Under the pieces are notes generated by a model. It ran no database searches. It was given only the letters and a program-made list of their open reading frames with translations, and was not told where the DNA came from. Below are positions 24,893-33,241 of a stretch of DNA of 64,000 nucleotides, piece by piece. Source of the stretch: JADGNZ01 sp963715895 (GTDB lineage: Bacteria; Acidobacteriota; Thermoanaerobaculia; Gp7-AA8); NCBI GenBank assembly GCA_963715895.1, contig OY970284.1, forward strand, positions 2,976,001 through 3,040,000, read 5' to 3'. Made by a program: the position numbers and the translations under genes. Each line of letters opens with the position of its first letter. The first letter of the stretch is position 1.

Positions 24893-25288
24893 ATGCCCAT
24901 CCGCACCTGCATCACCACACCGAATGCACCACCACCAATTGGACCGTACTGTCAGGGGAACATCGCAGGGCCGTTCGTCTTCACCGCCGAGGAAGGGGGA
25001 GAGAAGCCGGACGGCACACTTCCGAAGACCATCGAAGCACAGACCGATCAGGTCATCAACAATATCGAGGCCATCCTCAAAGCCGGCTACTGCTCGCTCG
25101 ACGACGTCACCAAGGTGACGGTCTACCTGGCCAGCCTCAGCGACTTCAAAGCGATGAACGGCGTCTACGCGAAACGCTTCAAACAGCCATACCCGGTCCG
25201 CTCGATCATCCAGACGGCGCTGCCGGCGCCCGGCGCGCTCGTGGCGATGGATGCGATTGCGCTACGGCCGCAGGAAGGTAAGAAATGA
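24893..25288 (+). CDS. ridA: RidA/YjgF-family enamine/imine deaminase
   Basis: 131 residues, with AGGAGG-type site before ATG 24893. Family blocks: APPPIGPYCQGNIAGPFVFTA, DQVINNIEAILKAGYCSLDDVTKVTVYLA and YPVRSIIQTALPAPGALVAMDAIA. The carboxylate-binding Arg103 (PVRS) is present. RidA hydrolyses reactive enamines and imines to keto acids and ammonia. It overlaps the amine oxidase start by 4 bp (ATGA), and such oxidases make imines, so the pair is likely a functional unit. Confidence 0.92.
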   Translation: MPIRTCITTPNAPPPIGPYCQGNIAGPFVFTAEEGGEKPDGTLPKTIEAQTDQVINNIEAILKAGYCSLDDVTKVTVYLASLSDFKAMNGVYAKRFKQPYPVRSIIQTALPAPGALVAMDAIALRPQEGKK

Positions 25289-26925
25289 GCTCCGCCGCCG
25301 CTCCCCGCTCCGCTGCGTCCTCACCACCCTGTCCCGAGCATGCCGTCGACAACGGCTATCCGCACGTTCCCGTCGACACGATCCTCAAAGAGATCCGCCA
25401 GCAGAATACCGGCCCGCGTCACGTTTGCATCCTCGGCGCGGGCATGGCCGGTCTCGTGGCGGCGTACGAGCTGCTGAAGCTCAAGAACACCGTCGAGATC
25501 ATCGAAGCCAGTAGCGGTCACGGAGGACGCGTCCACACGCATCACTTCAAAGATGGCGCGTACGCCGAGCTCGGAGCGATGCGCGTTCCCATCACGCACG
25601 ACTACACCCATCACTACATCGCCGAGATGGGGCTGCGCAAAAAGCTCATCACCTTCATCAACAACGTCGAGAACGGGTGGTGGGACATCCACGGCGTCGT
25701 GACCCGGCAGACCAAGGGCAGCGTCACGAAGATCTACGACAAGTACCGGATCTCCGACTACTTCCGGAAGAACATGCCCAGCGGCGGCGCCATCTTCGGC
25801 TTCCTCATGGACAACGTCATCGATGGGCTCACCGAGGAAGAGAAACAGATGATGTTCGACGGCGTGGCCGGCACCGGGCTGCTCCAGTATCTGAGCGGCG
25901 TGAGCCTCCGCGAATTCATCGTTCAGAACGTCGGTGAAGAAGTCCTCGACGTCATCGGCGTCTTCACCAGCCTCGACGTCTGGTGGGACAAAGCGGTGAC
26001 CATGTACCTGCGCGACGAGATGGTCGGCACCGGCAGTTGCTTGCAGACGCTCGAAGGCGGGATGAGCCAGTTGCCCGACGCGCTCTACGACAAGGTGAAG
26101 AAGCACGTCACCTTCAACCGCGAAGTCAGCCGAATCAAACTGCTCGAGAACGGCGTGGAAGTGACCACCAGGACGCCCGACGAGGAAGGAACGTCGACGA
26201 CGAAGAAGTACGACTACGTCCTCTGCACGATCCCCTTCTCTGTGATGCGCCGCATGGATCTGGAGAATCTCAGCTACGCGAAGATGTCGGCAATCCGCGG
26301 GATGACCTACGCCAACGCCACCAAGGTTGCCCTCGACTGCAAGGAGCGCTTCTGGCAGGAAGGGAAGCATCCGATCCTCGGCGGATCGTCGACCTCCGAC
26401 CAGATCCAGCGGCAGACGTACTATCCGATGGATCATCTGCCGGTCACCAAGCCGCTGCTCCGCGAGTCCTTCCGCCCGACGGTGGAGGGCGCTCGCTTTC
26501 GCCGCCCCAGCATTCACAGCATGACGCCGCAGCCCTCTCCGCCCGCGGCTCTGATGAAACGTACCGAGCCGATGCCGGGGGCATTGCTGGGCGCCTATTG
26601 CTGGGATCAGGATGCCCGGCGCCTCGGCGCGCTATCGAACGATGAACGAGCCGAAGTAGTGATCCGGAACGTCAGCCGTTTTCACAAGGAGCTTCGCAAG
26701 TACGTAGTCGATCAAGCCTCGGTCGATTGGGAAGAGTACCGCTGGACGGCGGGGGCGTTCGTGATGCTGAAACCGGGAGAGCTGGAGCGCTTTTATCCCG
26801 CGGCCATCCGCCCTGAAGGACGGCTCTTCTTTGCCGGAGAACATTGCTCCACCGATCAGGGATGGATCCAGGGAGCACTCATCGCCAGCCTCCGGGCCGT
26901 ATTGCAGATCGTCAGCACGAAATGA
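25285..26925 (+). CDS. Flavin monoamine/amino-acid oxidase
   Basis: 546 residues. FAD site HVCILGAGMAGLVAAYELLKLKNTVEIIEAS (GxGxxG with the ribose-binding Glu), then GHGGRVHTHHF and AELGAMRVP, as in L-amino-acid and monoamine oxidases. The C-terminal FAD signature is PEGRLFFAGEHCSTDQGWIQGALIASLRA. Oxidation of an amine gives imine plus H2O2. No signal peptide, so it is cytoplasmic. Start overlaps the RidA stop (ATGA), showing translational coupling. Substrate is not known; Arg-rich and aromatic features of LAAO pockets cannot be judged here. Confidence 0.9.
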   Translation: MSSAAAPRSAASSPPCPEHAVDNGYPHVPVDTILKEIRQQNTGPRHVCILGAGMAGLVAAYELLKLKNTVEIIEASSGHGGRVHTHHFKDGAYAELGAMRVPITHDYTHHYIAEMGLRKKLITFINNVENGWWDIHGVVTRQTKGSVTKIYDKYRISDYFRKNMPSGGAIFGFLMDNVIDGLTEEEKQMMFDGVAGTGLLQYLSGVSLREFIVQNVGEEVLDVIGVFTSLDVWWDKAVTMYLRDEMVGTGSCLQTLEGGMSQLPDALYDKVKKHVTFNREVSRIKLLENGVEVTTRTPDEEGTSTTKKYDYVLCTIPFSVMRRMDLENLSYAKMSAIRGMTYANATKVALDCKERFWQEGKHPILGGSSTSDQIQRQTYYPMDHLPVTKPLLRESFRPTVEGARFRRPSIHSMTPQPSPPAALMKRTEPMPGALLGAYCWDQDARRLGALSNDERAEVVIRNVSRFHKELRKYVVDQASVDWEEYRWTAGAFVMLKPGELERFYPAAIRPEGRLFFAGEHCSTDQGWIQGALIASLRAVLQIVSTK

Positions 26926-27006
26926 GGTGAATTCAGCCTAAATTACTTTTGCGGTTGAGGTTAAGCGGCATCGATCTCGCACTAGTCATGGGCGGAGGAA
27001 CATCTC

Positions 27007-27273
27007 ATGATTAGCAAAAAGATCCAGGCAACACTGCTGAGCTTCGCGCTCCTTGTGCCTGCCGGAAGCACGTTCGCGCAGACTCATTACTATCGCCATC
27101 ACGTCTATCGCCACCACTACAGTCAGGCGCGCGGCGCCGTGATCGGAGCGGTGGCGGGGGCAGCCATCGATCACCGTCAGCCACTCAAAGGCGCGTTGAT
27201 CGGCGGCCTGGTCGGCGAAGGGGTGCAGTCGCTTCGCAACCACAACGCCAAACGTCACTACCGCAGATACTAA
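27007..27273 (+). CDS. Small secreted glycine-zipper-like protein
   Basis: 88 residues. Signal peptide about 1-24 (LLVPAGSTFAQ). Then THYYRHHVYRHHY, a His/Tyr/Arg-rich patch, and AVIGAVAGAAID and GALIGGLVGEGVQ, two glycine-zipper stretches as in small outer-membrane or amyloid-like proteins. The basic tail (KRHYRRY) is notable. Preceded by GGAGG at 26995-26999. The 81 bp between it and the oxidase gene contain no other gene. Function unknown. Confidence 0.7.
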   Translation: MISKKIQATLLSFALLVPAGSTFAQTHYYRHHVYRHHYSQARGAVIGAVAGAAIDHRQPLKGALIGGLVGEGVQSLRNHNAKRHYRRY

Positions 27274-27305
27274 CGAAACGCTGACTGAGGATATGGTGAG
27301 GCGTG

Positions 27306-28766
27306 ATGAAACGCCTCACCATCCTCATCCTTCTGCTCACCACCATCTCCGCGCGCGCTGCCGCACCAGACCGGCGCGCCATCGTCGCCGAGTTTGCTGA
27401 CTTTCTGGCGATTCCCAACCTTGCCTCGGATGTACCCAACATCGCGCGCAACGCTGCCGCGATTCAGGCGATGTTCGAGAAGCGCGGTGCGTCGACGCGA
27501 CTGCTGACTCTCGAGGGCGCACCGCCCATCGTGGTGGTCGATCTGTCCTCTCCCGGCGCCACCCGCACCATCGCCTTCTACGCGCACTACGACGGCCAGC
27601 CGGTCGATCCAGCGCAATGGAAGAGTGCACCGTGGACCCCGGTCATGCGCGACGCCGCCGGAAACGACGTCGATTGGGGCAACGCCGCGACGTTCGATCC
27701 CGAATGGCGCCTCTACGCGCGTTCCGCCGGCGATGACAAGGCCCCCATCATCGCCATGGCCGCGGCGCTGGACACGCTCCGCGATGCCAGCCGCAGGCCG
27801 GCGGTGAATCTCCGCTTCGTTTTCGAAGGCGAAGAAGAGGCAGGCTCACCACACCTCGCCGCATATTTGGAAAAATACCCCAACGTCCTCCGCCCCGATG
27901 CCTGGATCCTCTGCGACGGTCCGGTCCATCAAAGCCGTCGCATGCAACTCGTCTTCGGTGCGCGCGGCGTCGTCGATCTGGAGCTGACGGTCTACGGGCC
28001 GGTGAAAGGGCTGCACGACGGCCATTACGGCAACTGGGTCCCCAATCCGATCATCCGCCTCACGCACCTCATCGACTCGATGCGCGACGAGAGCGGCCAC
28101 ATCCTCATCCCTCATTTCTACGATGACGTGAAGCCGCCCTCCGCCGCGGAGCAGGAAGCGATGGCGCGGATTCCGCCTGTCGAGGCTGATCTGAAGCGCG
28201 AGTTCGCAATCGCTGAGACCGAAGGCCTCGAGCTGAACCACCTGTTGATGCTCCCCGCGCTGAACGTGCGCGGCATTCAATCCGGCCACGTCGGCGCGCA
28301 GGCATCGAACACCATCCAGACCGAGGCGCAGGCATCGCTCGACATCCGCCTCGTCCCGGCGGAGACGCCGGAGTCGGTAAAGAAACTCGTCGAGCAACAC
28401 ATCGAGTCGCAGGGCTACACGATCGTGCGAACGACGCCCGATGTCGCCACGCGCCTGGCTCACCCGAAGATCGCCAAGGTGATCTGGGGCGCCGGCTATC
28501 CCCCCGCCCGCACGCCGCTCGATCTTCCCCTCTCGCGTCAGATCTCCGAAATCATGCACACCGCAGGACACGATCCCGTCCTCGTCCCCACCCTCGGCGG
28601 CAGCATCCCGATGTATCTCTTCCAGCAGCCCGCCAACACTCCCGTCCTGATCCTCCCCATCGCCAACCACGACGACAACCAGCACGCCGCCAACGAGAAC
28701 CTCCGCCTGCAGAATCTGTGGGATGGGATCGAAGTGTACGTGGCGCTGTTCGCGGGGGTGAAGTAA
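27306..28766 (+). CDS. M20-family metallopeptidase, exported
   Basis: 486 residues from ATG 27306 (a GTG at 27303 is also in frame). Signal peptide MKRLTILILLLTTISARA. Zinc-site motifs: FYAHYDGQPVDP (first His-x-Asp), the DDKAP segment with the bridging Asp, EGEEEAGSPHL (catalytic Glu and metal Glu), and a C-terminal His in IANHDDNQHAANENL. Central dimerisation domain about 195-330. This fits M20 dipeptidases or carboxypeptidases acting in the periplasm. It probably trims imported peptides; substrate unproven. Nearest neighbour DUF4239 starts 68 bp downstream. Confidence 0.9.
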   Translation: MKRLTILILLLTTISARAAAPDRRAIVAEFADFLAIPNLASDVPNIARNAAAIQAMFEKRGASTRLLTLEGAPPIVVVDLSSPGATRTIAFYAHYDGQPVDPAQWKSAPWTPVMRDAAGNDVDWGNAATFDPEWRLYARSAGDDKAPIIAMAAALDTLRDASRRPAVNLRFVFEGEEEAGSPHLAAYLEKYPNVLRPDAWILCDGPVHQSRRMQLVFGARGVVDLELTVYGPVKGLHDGHYGNWVPNPIIRLTHLIDSMRDESGHILIPHFYDDVKPPSAAEQEAMARIPPVEADLKREFAIAETEGLELNHLLMLPALNVRGIQSGHVGAQASNTIQTEAQASLDIRLVPAETPESVKKLVEQHIESQGYTIVRTTPDVATRLAHPKIAKVIWGAGYPPARTPLDLPLSRQISEIMHTAGHDPVLVPTLGGSIPMYLFQQPANTPVLILPIANHDDNQHAANENLRLQNLWDGIEVYVALFAGVK

Positions 28767-28834
28767 CGCGCGGCTCCATCATCTAGAATGGCGTAAATAC
28801 GGCGCTGCGTCTTCGGGAACTGGAGGAACGCAAT

Positions 28835-29623
28835 TTGTCCATGCTTACCTACCCTCTTGTAATCCTGGCGGCGGGCGTCCTCGCCTCCGTCGCCGGCATG
28901 ATGCTCGTTCGCCGGTTCGTTCCGGCGGAAAAGCTGATTGCAAACAACGAGTACGTCAGCTTCACGTACACGATCCTCAGCCTGATCTACGGGATCTACC
29001 TGGCGTTCACCGTGGTCGTGGTCTGGCAACAGTACGAGGAGGCGGATGAGACGGTGACGCGCGAGGTAGTGTTGATCAATGCGGTCTGGCGCGATGTCGA
29101 GCCGATGTCTCACGAGGACCGTAACCGCCTCCATCAGGACATCATCGACTACATGAACGACGTGATTGTGAGCGACTACCCCAAGATGGAATACGGGCTC
29201 GAGTCGACGTCAAACGACAAGTACGACCAGATCTGGGCCGACTACTTCCGGATCGCTCCGAACGCCAGCGATCTTCGTGAGGTCACGTTCTACCAGCAGG
29301 GTGTCCTGCGCCTGAATGAGTTCTCCATAGCGCGCCGGATGCGAATCCTGGCCAGTAACGCCGCTCTCCCCTCGAGCATGTGGGTCCTTCTCATCGTCGG
29401 CGCCACCGGGACGATCATGTTCACCTGGTTCTACGGCACGCGTCATCTTTCCATTCAGATCGCGGCTACGGCGTTCCTCTCCGCCGTGATCATCTATGGA
29501 GTGCTGCTGGTCAGCATGCTGGAGTATCCGTTCGGAGGGGTGGTGCGCGTCGGCGAACAGCCGTACCGGGAGCTTCTGAACATCTTTCAGGCTCGCATGA
29601 AGATCGAGTTGGCCCAAAAGTGA
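28835..29623 (+). CDS. DUF4239 integral membrane protein
   Basis: 262 residues, likely TTG start 28835 with GGAGG at 28822-28826 (ATG 28841 is the alternative). Helices: LVILAAGVLASVAGMMLVRR, SFTYTILSLIYGIYLAFTVVVVWQQY, SSMWVLLIVGATGTIMFTWFYG and ATAFLSAVIIYGVLLVSML. A soluble helical domain with EEADETVTREVVLINAVWRD lies between, matching DUF4239, a bestrophin-like group. A channel role is suggested only by that analogy. It ends 37 bp before the radical SAM gene, so it may be co-transcribed. Confidence 0.8.
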   Translation: MSMLTYPLVILAAGVLASVAGMMLVRRFVPAEKLIANNEYVSFTYTILSLIYGIYLAFTVVVVWQQYEEADETVTREVVLINAVWRDVEPMSHEDRNRLHQDIIDYMNDVIVSDYPKMEYGLESTSNDKYDQIWADYFRIAPNASDLREVTFYQQGVLRLNEFSIARRMRILASNAALPSSMWVLLIVGATGTIMFTWFYGTRHLSIQIAATAFLSAVIIYGVLLVSMLEYPFGGVVRVGEQPYRELLNIFQARMKIELAQK

Positions 29624-29660
29624 CGCTAAACGTGTCGTTCGCGACGTACGTATAGATTCC

Positions 29661-30800
29661 GTGAGCATGCTCCGGCGCGCGATGATGCGGCTCGTTTCCC
29701 GCGCGGCGAGCGCAGAGTCTGGTGTTCCCGGCTATGACGTGCTGGCGGACAAGCTGACGTGGAGGCGTCATCCGGACGGCGAAGGGCGTTACCTCAACGT
29801 CTTCATCGAGCACAACAACACCTGCAATCTTCATTGCACGATGTGTGGCTTCAGCGACCCTCGGGCCGCCGACGTTCCGCGATATCACATGCCCACGCGC
29901 GTGTTCGACCGGATCGCCGCCGAGGTCTTTCCTTCGACCACGTATCTGCACATGTCGCTGATGACCGAGCCGTTCATGACGCGCGACTTCCCCGATCGAC
30001 TCCAGCGCGTGCGCGAGTATGGCGTGCCGTATTCACGCGTAGTCACGAACGGGACTCTGCTCACCGAAGGAACGATCGAGAGAATCATCGACTCAGGGAT
30101 CACATCGCTGGCGGTCTCGATCGACGGCGGCACGGCCGAGGTGTACGAGTCGATCCGGCATGGCTCACGGCTCGACAAGGTGCTGGCGAACATCGAGCTG
30201 TTTCGCGAACTGCGATCGCGGAGAGGCGCGGTTCTTCCGAAGCTGCAGATCAATCACGTCCTGATGCTGAAGAACGTCGATCATTTCGGCGAGTTCCTGG
30301 CGCTCCTCGATCGCGTCCGCCCGGAGCAGGTCGACGTGCGTACGGTCGAGCCGATGTCGTTCGTCAGCGGTCATGAGAACAAAGATGAGGCGTTCTACGA
30401 GAAGGTCCGGATGGTCCGGCCGCTCTTCGCCGAATGCCTCAGCCGCAACGGCATCGAGGACTCCGGTTTCATACGCGACCAGGCAGGTGTCATCGATCTG
30501 TTCGACGTCGCCGGCAACCGCATGACCTGTCGTCGCCCTTGGGACACGCTGGCCATTCATGCCAACGGCGACGTTCATCCATGCATGTCGTGGACCCGCC
30601 CGCCGGTCGGCAATCTGGCCCTGCAGTCATTCGAGGAGATCTGGAACGGTGAGGAGCTCGACCGGTTGCGCCGCGAGTTCGGAGCGTTGCAGCCGGGCAT
30701 CGACTGTCAGCACTGCACGATCAAGAAGACCGTCGATGCAGGCAGCTACGACGACTTCTTCTTCAGGATGATCAACAAGCCGCTTCCGGTACGACCATGA
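29661..30800 (+). CDS. Radical SAM protein with SPASM domain
   Basis: 379 residues, GTG start at 29661 (ATG 29667 possible). The [4Fe-4S] motif CNLHCTMC gives Cys55, Cys59 and Cys62. The SAM-binding region (VVTNGTLLTEG, LAVSIDGGTAEVYESIR) and C-terminal SPASM region (MTCRRPWDTLAIHANGDVHPCMSW...IDCQHCTIKK) follow; SPASM cysteines are visible as C...C...CxxC. Such enzymes modify peptides or small molecules and use extra Fe-S clusters. No precursor peptide is seen nearby. Overlaps the glycosyltransferase by 4 bp (ATGA), indicating a joint pathway, perhaps polysaccharide or secondary metabolite modification. Confidence 0.88.
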   Translation: MSMLRRAMMRLVSRAASAESGVPGYDVLADKLTWRRHPDGEGRYLNVFIEHNNTCNLHCTMCGFSDPRAADVPRYHMPTRVFDRIAAEVFPSTTYLHMSLMTEPFMTRDFPDRLQRVREYGVPYSRVVTNGTLLTEGTIERIIDSGITSLAVSIDGGTAEVYESIRHGSRLDKVLANIELFRELRSRRGAVLPKLQINHVLMLKNVDHFGEFLALLDRVRPEQVDVRTVEPMSFVSGHENKDEAFYEKVRMVRPLFAECLSRNGIEDSGFIRDQAGVIDLFDVAGNRMTCRRPWDTLAIHANGDVHPCMSWTRPPVGNLALQSFEEIWNGEELDRLRREFGALQPGIDCQHCTIKKTVDAGSYDDFFFRMINKPLPVRP

Positions 30801-31921
30801 CGGCCGATCTCGACGTCATCATCGTCCACTACCACGCCGCGTCGCAGGTGCGGGATGCGGTAGCGGCCCTACGACGCGACGCGGAATCGACCGGTCTGTC
30901 GCTGCAGATCATCGTCGCGGACAACGGCAGCACCTCCGAAGAGCGGACGCTTCTGCAGTCCCTTCCGATCCGATACTTCGCCACGGGAAGGAACGCCGGG
31001 TATGCGGGCGCTGCCAACGCCGCGTTTCCGGAGACGAGCGCCGGCTGCATCGTCCTCATGAACGAGGACGTGCTGGTGCTGCCGGGTTGTCTCCGCACAT
31101 TGCGCGACGCCCTCCTCGCGGGCGCGGCGGTGGCCGGTCCGGTGTTCTTCTGGGATCGCGACGCGACCTTCATGCTGCCATGTACCGAGGAGCGGACGCG
31201 GCAGAGCGAGGTGACCAGGATCCGGGCCGGAGCGAATCCGAAAAAGTTTCAGCGGGCGCGGCGCGAATGGCGGGCGCATGCGCGCCGGCACTGGCGCACC
31301 ACCACCGCGCTGCCGACGGCCTCGCTCAGCGGCGCGCTGCTGGCATTCCGCCGCGACACCTGGGAGGCAGTCGGTCCGTTCGACGATCGCTACCATCTCT
31401 ATTTCGAAGAGGACGACTGGCTCCGCCGCATCGCGAACGCGAAGCTGACATCGCTCTACATCCCTCAGGCGGCCGCGATTCATCTCCACAACCCGGGACT
31501 GGCGCAATCGCCGGCGCGGCTGGCGTGTCAGGCCGAGTCATTCCTCCGTTTCGGAAACGACTATTACGGTGAAGCGTTCATGCGCCGCTTGTCGCTGCTG
31601 TCGGCAGGCGGGAGCGTACAGCCGCAGTGGCCTCGCCTCGAGCCATCCGACTTCCCTATCGGCCTTCGCTCCCTCTCACAATCGGACGTGTGGATCGAGC
31701 TCTCACCGAGCCCGCTCGGCTTCCCCGCGGCCACCACGCGCGTCACCGCCGCCAGTCTGAAGTCGTGGTCGATGCCCCCGCTACGCGGTCTAGAGTTCCT
31801 GGAAGGACCGTTGTACCTGCATTTCGTCGATGATCAAGGAGTGGAGTTGGGCGGATGTAGCCTCTGGGGGCCAGGCCTCTCTTTGTCGCCTCCTCGCATA
31901 GGCACTCTACCCGGTGTATAG
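30797..31921 (+). CDS. Family 2 glycosyltransferase with extra C-terminal domain
   Basis: 374 residues. GT-A fold: VIIVHYHAASQVRDAVAAL, IIVADNGSTSEERTLLQ, GRNAGYAGAANAAF and the DxD-like VLMNEDVLVLPGC. Later GALLAFRRDTWEAVGPFDDRYHLYFEEDDWLRRI is the rhamnosyl/GT2 acceptor signature. Residues from about 270 on (LRSLSQSDVWIELSPSPLGFPAATTRV, LEGPLYLHFVDDQGVELGG) look like a small beta-domain I do not recognise. Translationally coupled to the radical SAM gene. Cytoplasmic; acceptor unknown. Confidence 0.88.
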   Translation: MTADLDVIIVHYHAASQVRDAVAALRRDAESTGLSLQIIVADNGSTSEERTLLQSLPIRYFATGRNAGYAGAANAAFPETSAGCIVLMNEDVLVLPGCLRTLRDALLAGAAVAGPVFFWDRDATFMLPCTEERTRQSEVTRIRAGANPKKFQRARREWRAHARRHWRTTTALPTASLSGALLAFRRDTWEAVGPFDDRYHLYFEEDDWLRRIANAKLTSLYIPQAAAIHLHNPGLAQSPARLACQAESFLRFGNDYYGEAFMRRLSLLSAGGSVQPQWPRLEPSDFPIGLRSLSQSDVWIELSPSPLGFPAATTRVTAASLKSWSMPPLRGLEFLEGPLYLHFVDDQGVELGGCSLWGPGLSLSPPRIGTLPGV

Positions 31922-31994
31922 AAACGCTCCCGATATCTCCTCGGAATGGAAACTTCTCGGCCGATTTGGTGGAGTTTTGATGTGTTTTCTCGCT

Positions 31995-32011
31995 GCCGAG
32001 GGATCCTCGGC
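31995..32011. promoter_or_regulatory. Hairpin directly before the RAYT start codon
   Basis: GCCGAGG-GAT-CCTCGGC pairs perfectly over seven base pairs and ends two bases before ATG 32014. A GGCGG purine run overlaps its 3' arm. It could hide the ribosome site and limit translation of the transposase, or be a remnant of the element's own REP sequence. Confidence 0.5.
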
Positions 32012-32013
32012 GG

Positions 32014-32973
32014 ATGTCAAGACCTCTGAGACTCGAATTCGAAGGCGCCTTCTGGCACGTCACATCCCGAGGTAACGAACGGAAGGACATCTTCCGCGAA
32101 GACCGCGATCGTCTGCTCTTCCTTTCCTTACTTGCCGCCGCGGTGAAGCGGTTCCGCTGGCGTCTTCACGAGTACTGCCTGATGACGAACCACTACCATC
32201 TCGTGATCGAGACGCCGTTCCGCACGCTGGCCAAGGGGATGCACTGGCTGAACAGCGAATACGTCCGCATCTTCAACAAACGATATGAGCGCGTGGGACA
32301 CCTCTTCCAGGGCCGCTACAAGGGGATTCTCGTCGACGAGCAGAACTATCTGGACGAGGTGAGGCGCTACACCGTCCTGAATCCAGTCCGCGCGGGCATG
32401 GTCGCCGATCCGGCGGAGTACCGGTGGTCGAGCTACCGTGCTCACGCCGGCCTCGAGCTGATCCCGGAGTGGCTTTACTCCGAGTGGCTGTTCGATCTCC
32501 ATACGGAGCGCCCGAAATGCCACGAGATGTACCGCGACTACGTGACGGCGAAGATAGGCTCGACGGAGTCCATCTGGGAGAAGCTCGTCGGGCAGATTTA
32601 CCTCGGCAGCGCCGAGTGGATCGAGAAGATGCGGAAGGTTGTCGCGGAGAAGCCGCGGAGCGATGAGCACGCGATGACGCAACGGCTGATCCCTCGGCTG
32701 AAGATGGCCACGGTCGTGAAGGCGGTTGCAAAGACTTGCGGCATCGATGAGAAGGATCTGCGCCATCGACACGGCGGCTTCCCCCGCATGCTGGCGGCGT
32801 GGATTGCCTGGAACGAAGGGCTGCTCCGTCTTCGCGAGATTGCCGCCGCTCTCCGGCTTCGAAGCTCCGGGTACATTTCGACTCTGGTCCGCCGAGGTGA
32901 TCGAGAACTGGCCGGCGATGAGGTGTTACAGAGTCTTGCGCGACAAGCGATCGCCACCTTGCAGCCGGCATAA
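32014..32973 (+). CDS. REP-associated tyrosine transposase (RAYT, Y1/IS200-like)
   Basis: 319 residues. N-terminal MSRPLRLEFEGAFWHVTSRGN; HUH motif in MTNHYHLVIETP; catalytic Tyr expected in VRRYTVLNPVRAGMV; GRYKGILVDEQNYLDEV is typical. The C-terminal part (230-319) has the DnaA-like helical segment LRHRHGGFPRMLAAWIAWNEGLLRLREIAAALRLRSSGYISTLVRRG. RAYTs cleave single-stranded REP hairpins and likely mobilise them. The window holds several REP-like families that could be its substrates. No terminal inverted repeats are seen. Confidence 0.9.
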   Translation: MSRPLRLEFEGAFWHVTSRGNERKDIFREDRDRLLFLSLLAAAVKRFRWRLHEYCLMTNHYHLVIETPFRTLAKGMHWLNSEYVRIFNKRYERVGHLFQGRYKGILVDEQNYLDEVRRYTVLNPVRAGMVADPAEYRWSSYRAHAGLELIPEWLYSEWLFDLHTERPKCHEMYRDYVTAKIGSTESIWEKLVGQIYLGSAEWIEKMRKVVAEKPRSDEHAMTQRLIPRLKMATVVKAVAKTCGIDEKDLRHRHGGFPRMLAAWIAWNEGLLRLREIAAALRLRSSGYISTLVRRGDRELAGDEVLQSLARQAIATLQPA

Positions 32974-33201
32974 ACAAGTCCTGCCTAGCCTTTCGTCGTG
33001 TCAAGCCGTGAGCAACCTGCCCAGCGGCGCAGCGGCGGCCGATTTCTCCCGAATTGATAAGCGCGTAACGGAGACGCCTGCGCGTGACGGCTCAGAAAAA
33101 GGGCCGGAATGAACGCCTGGAGCTGCAGCTCGGTGCTCCGAGGCCACTCACCGTTCCTCCGGAGGCGCTACCCGAGCCAGGAAATGACCTGACGAAAGGC
33201 C
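32974..33201. other. Non-coding stretch after the RAYT gene
   Basis: No confident gene. A short open frame from GTG 33084 with KKGRNERLELQLGAPRPLTVPPEA looks protein-like in composition, but has no start signal and ends inside the 20-bp repeat. It may be a remnant of a gene tail moved with the RAYT element. Confidence 0.35.
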
Positions 33202-33241
33202 TGACCCCAAGATGTTCTTCATGACCCCAGGATGTTCTTCA
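33202..33241. repeat. Two 20-bp direct repeats at the RAYT 3' border
   Basis: TGACCCCAAGATGTTCTTCA (33202-33221) and TGACCCCAGGATGTTCTTCA (33222-33241) differ by one base. The last three bases supply the stop codon of the minus-strand gene at 33239. By my recollection, similar CCTGACCCCAAG motifs border RAYT/Y1 elements elsewhere. Confidence 0.8.

Noticed and set aside
33084..33222. Small gene after the RAYT
   Set aside because: No ribosome site, ends within the repeat and no known homology; reported only as a possible remnant.
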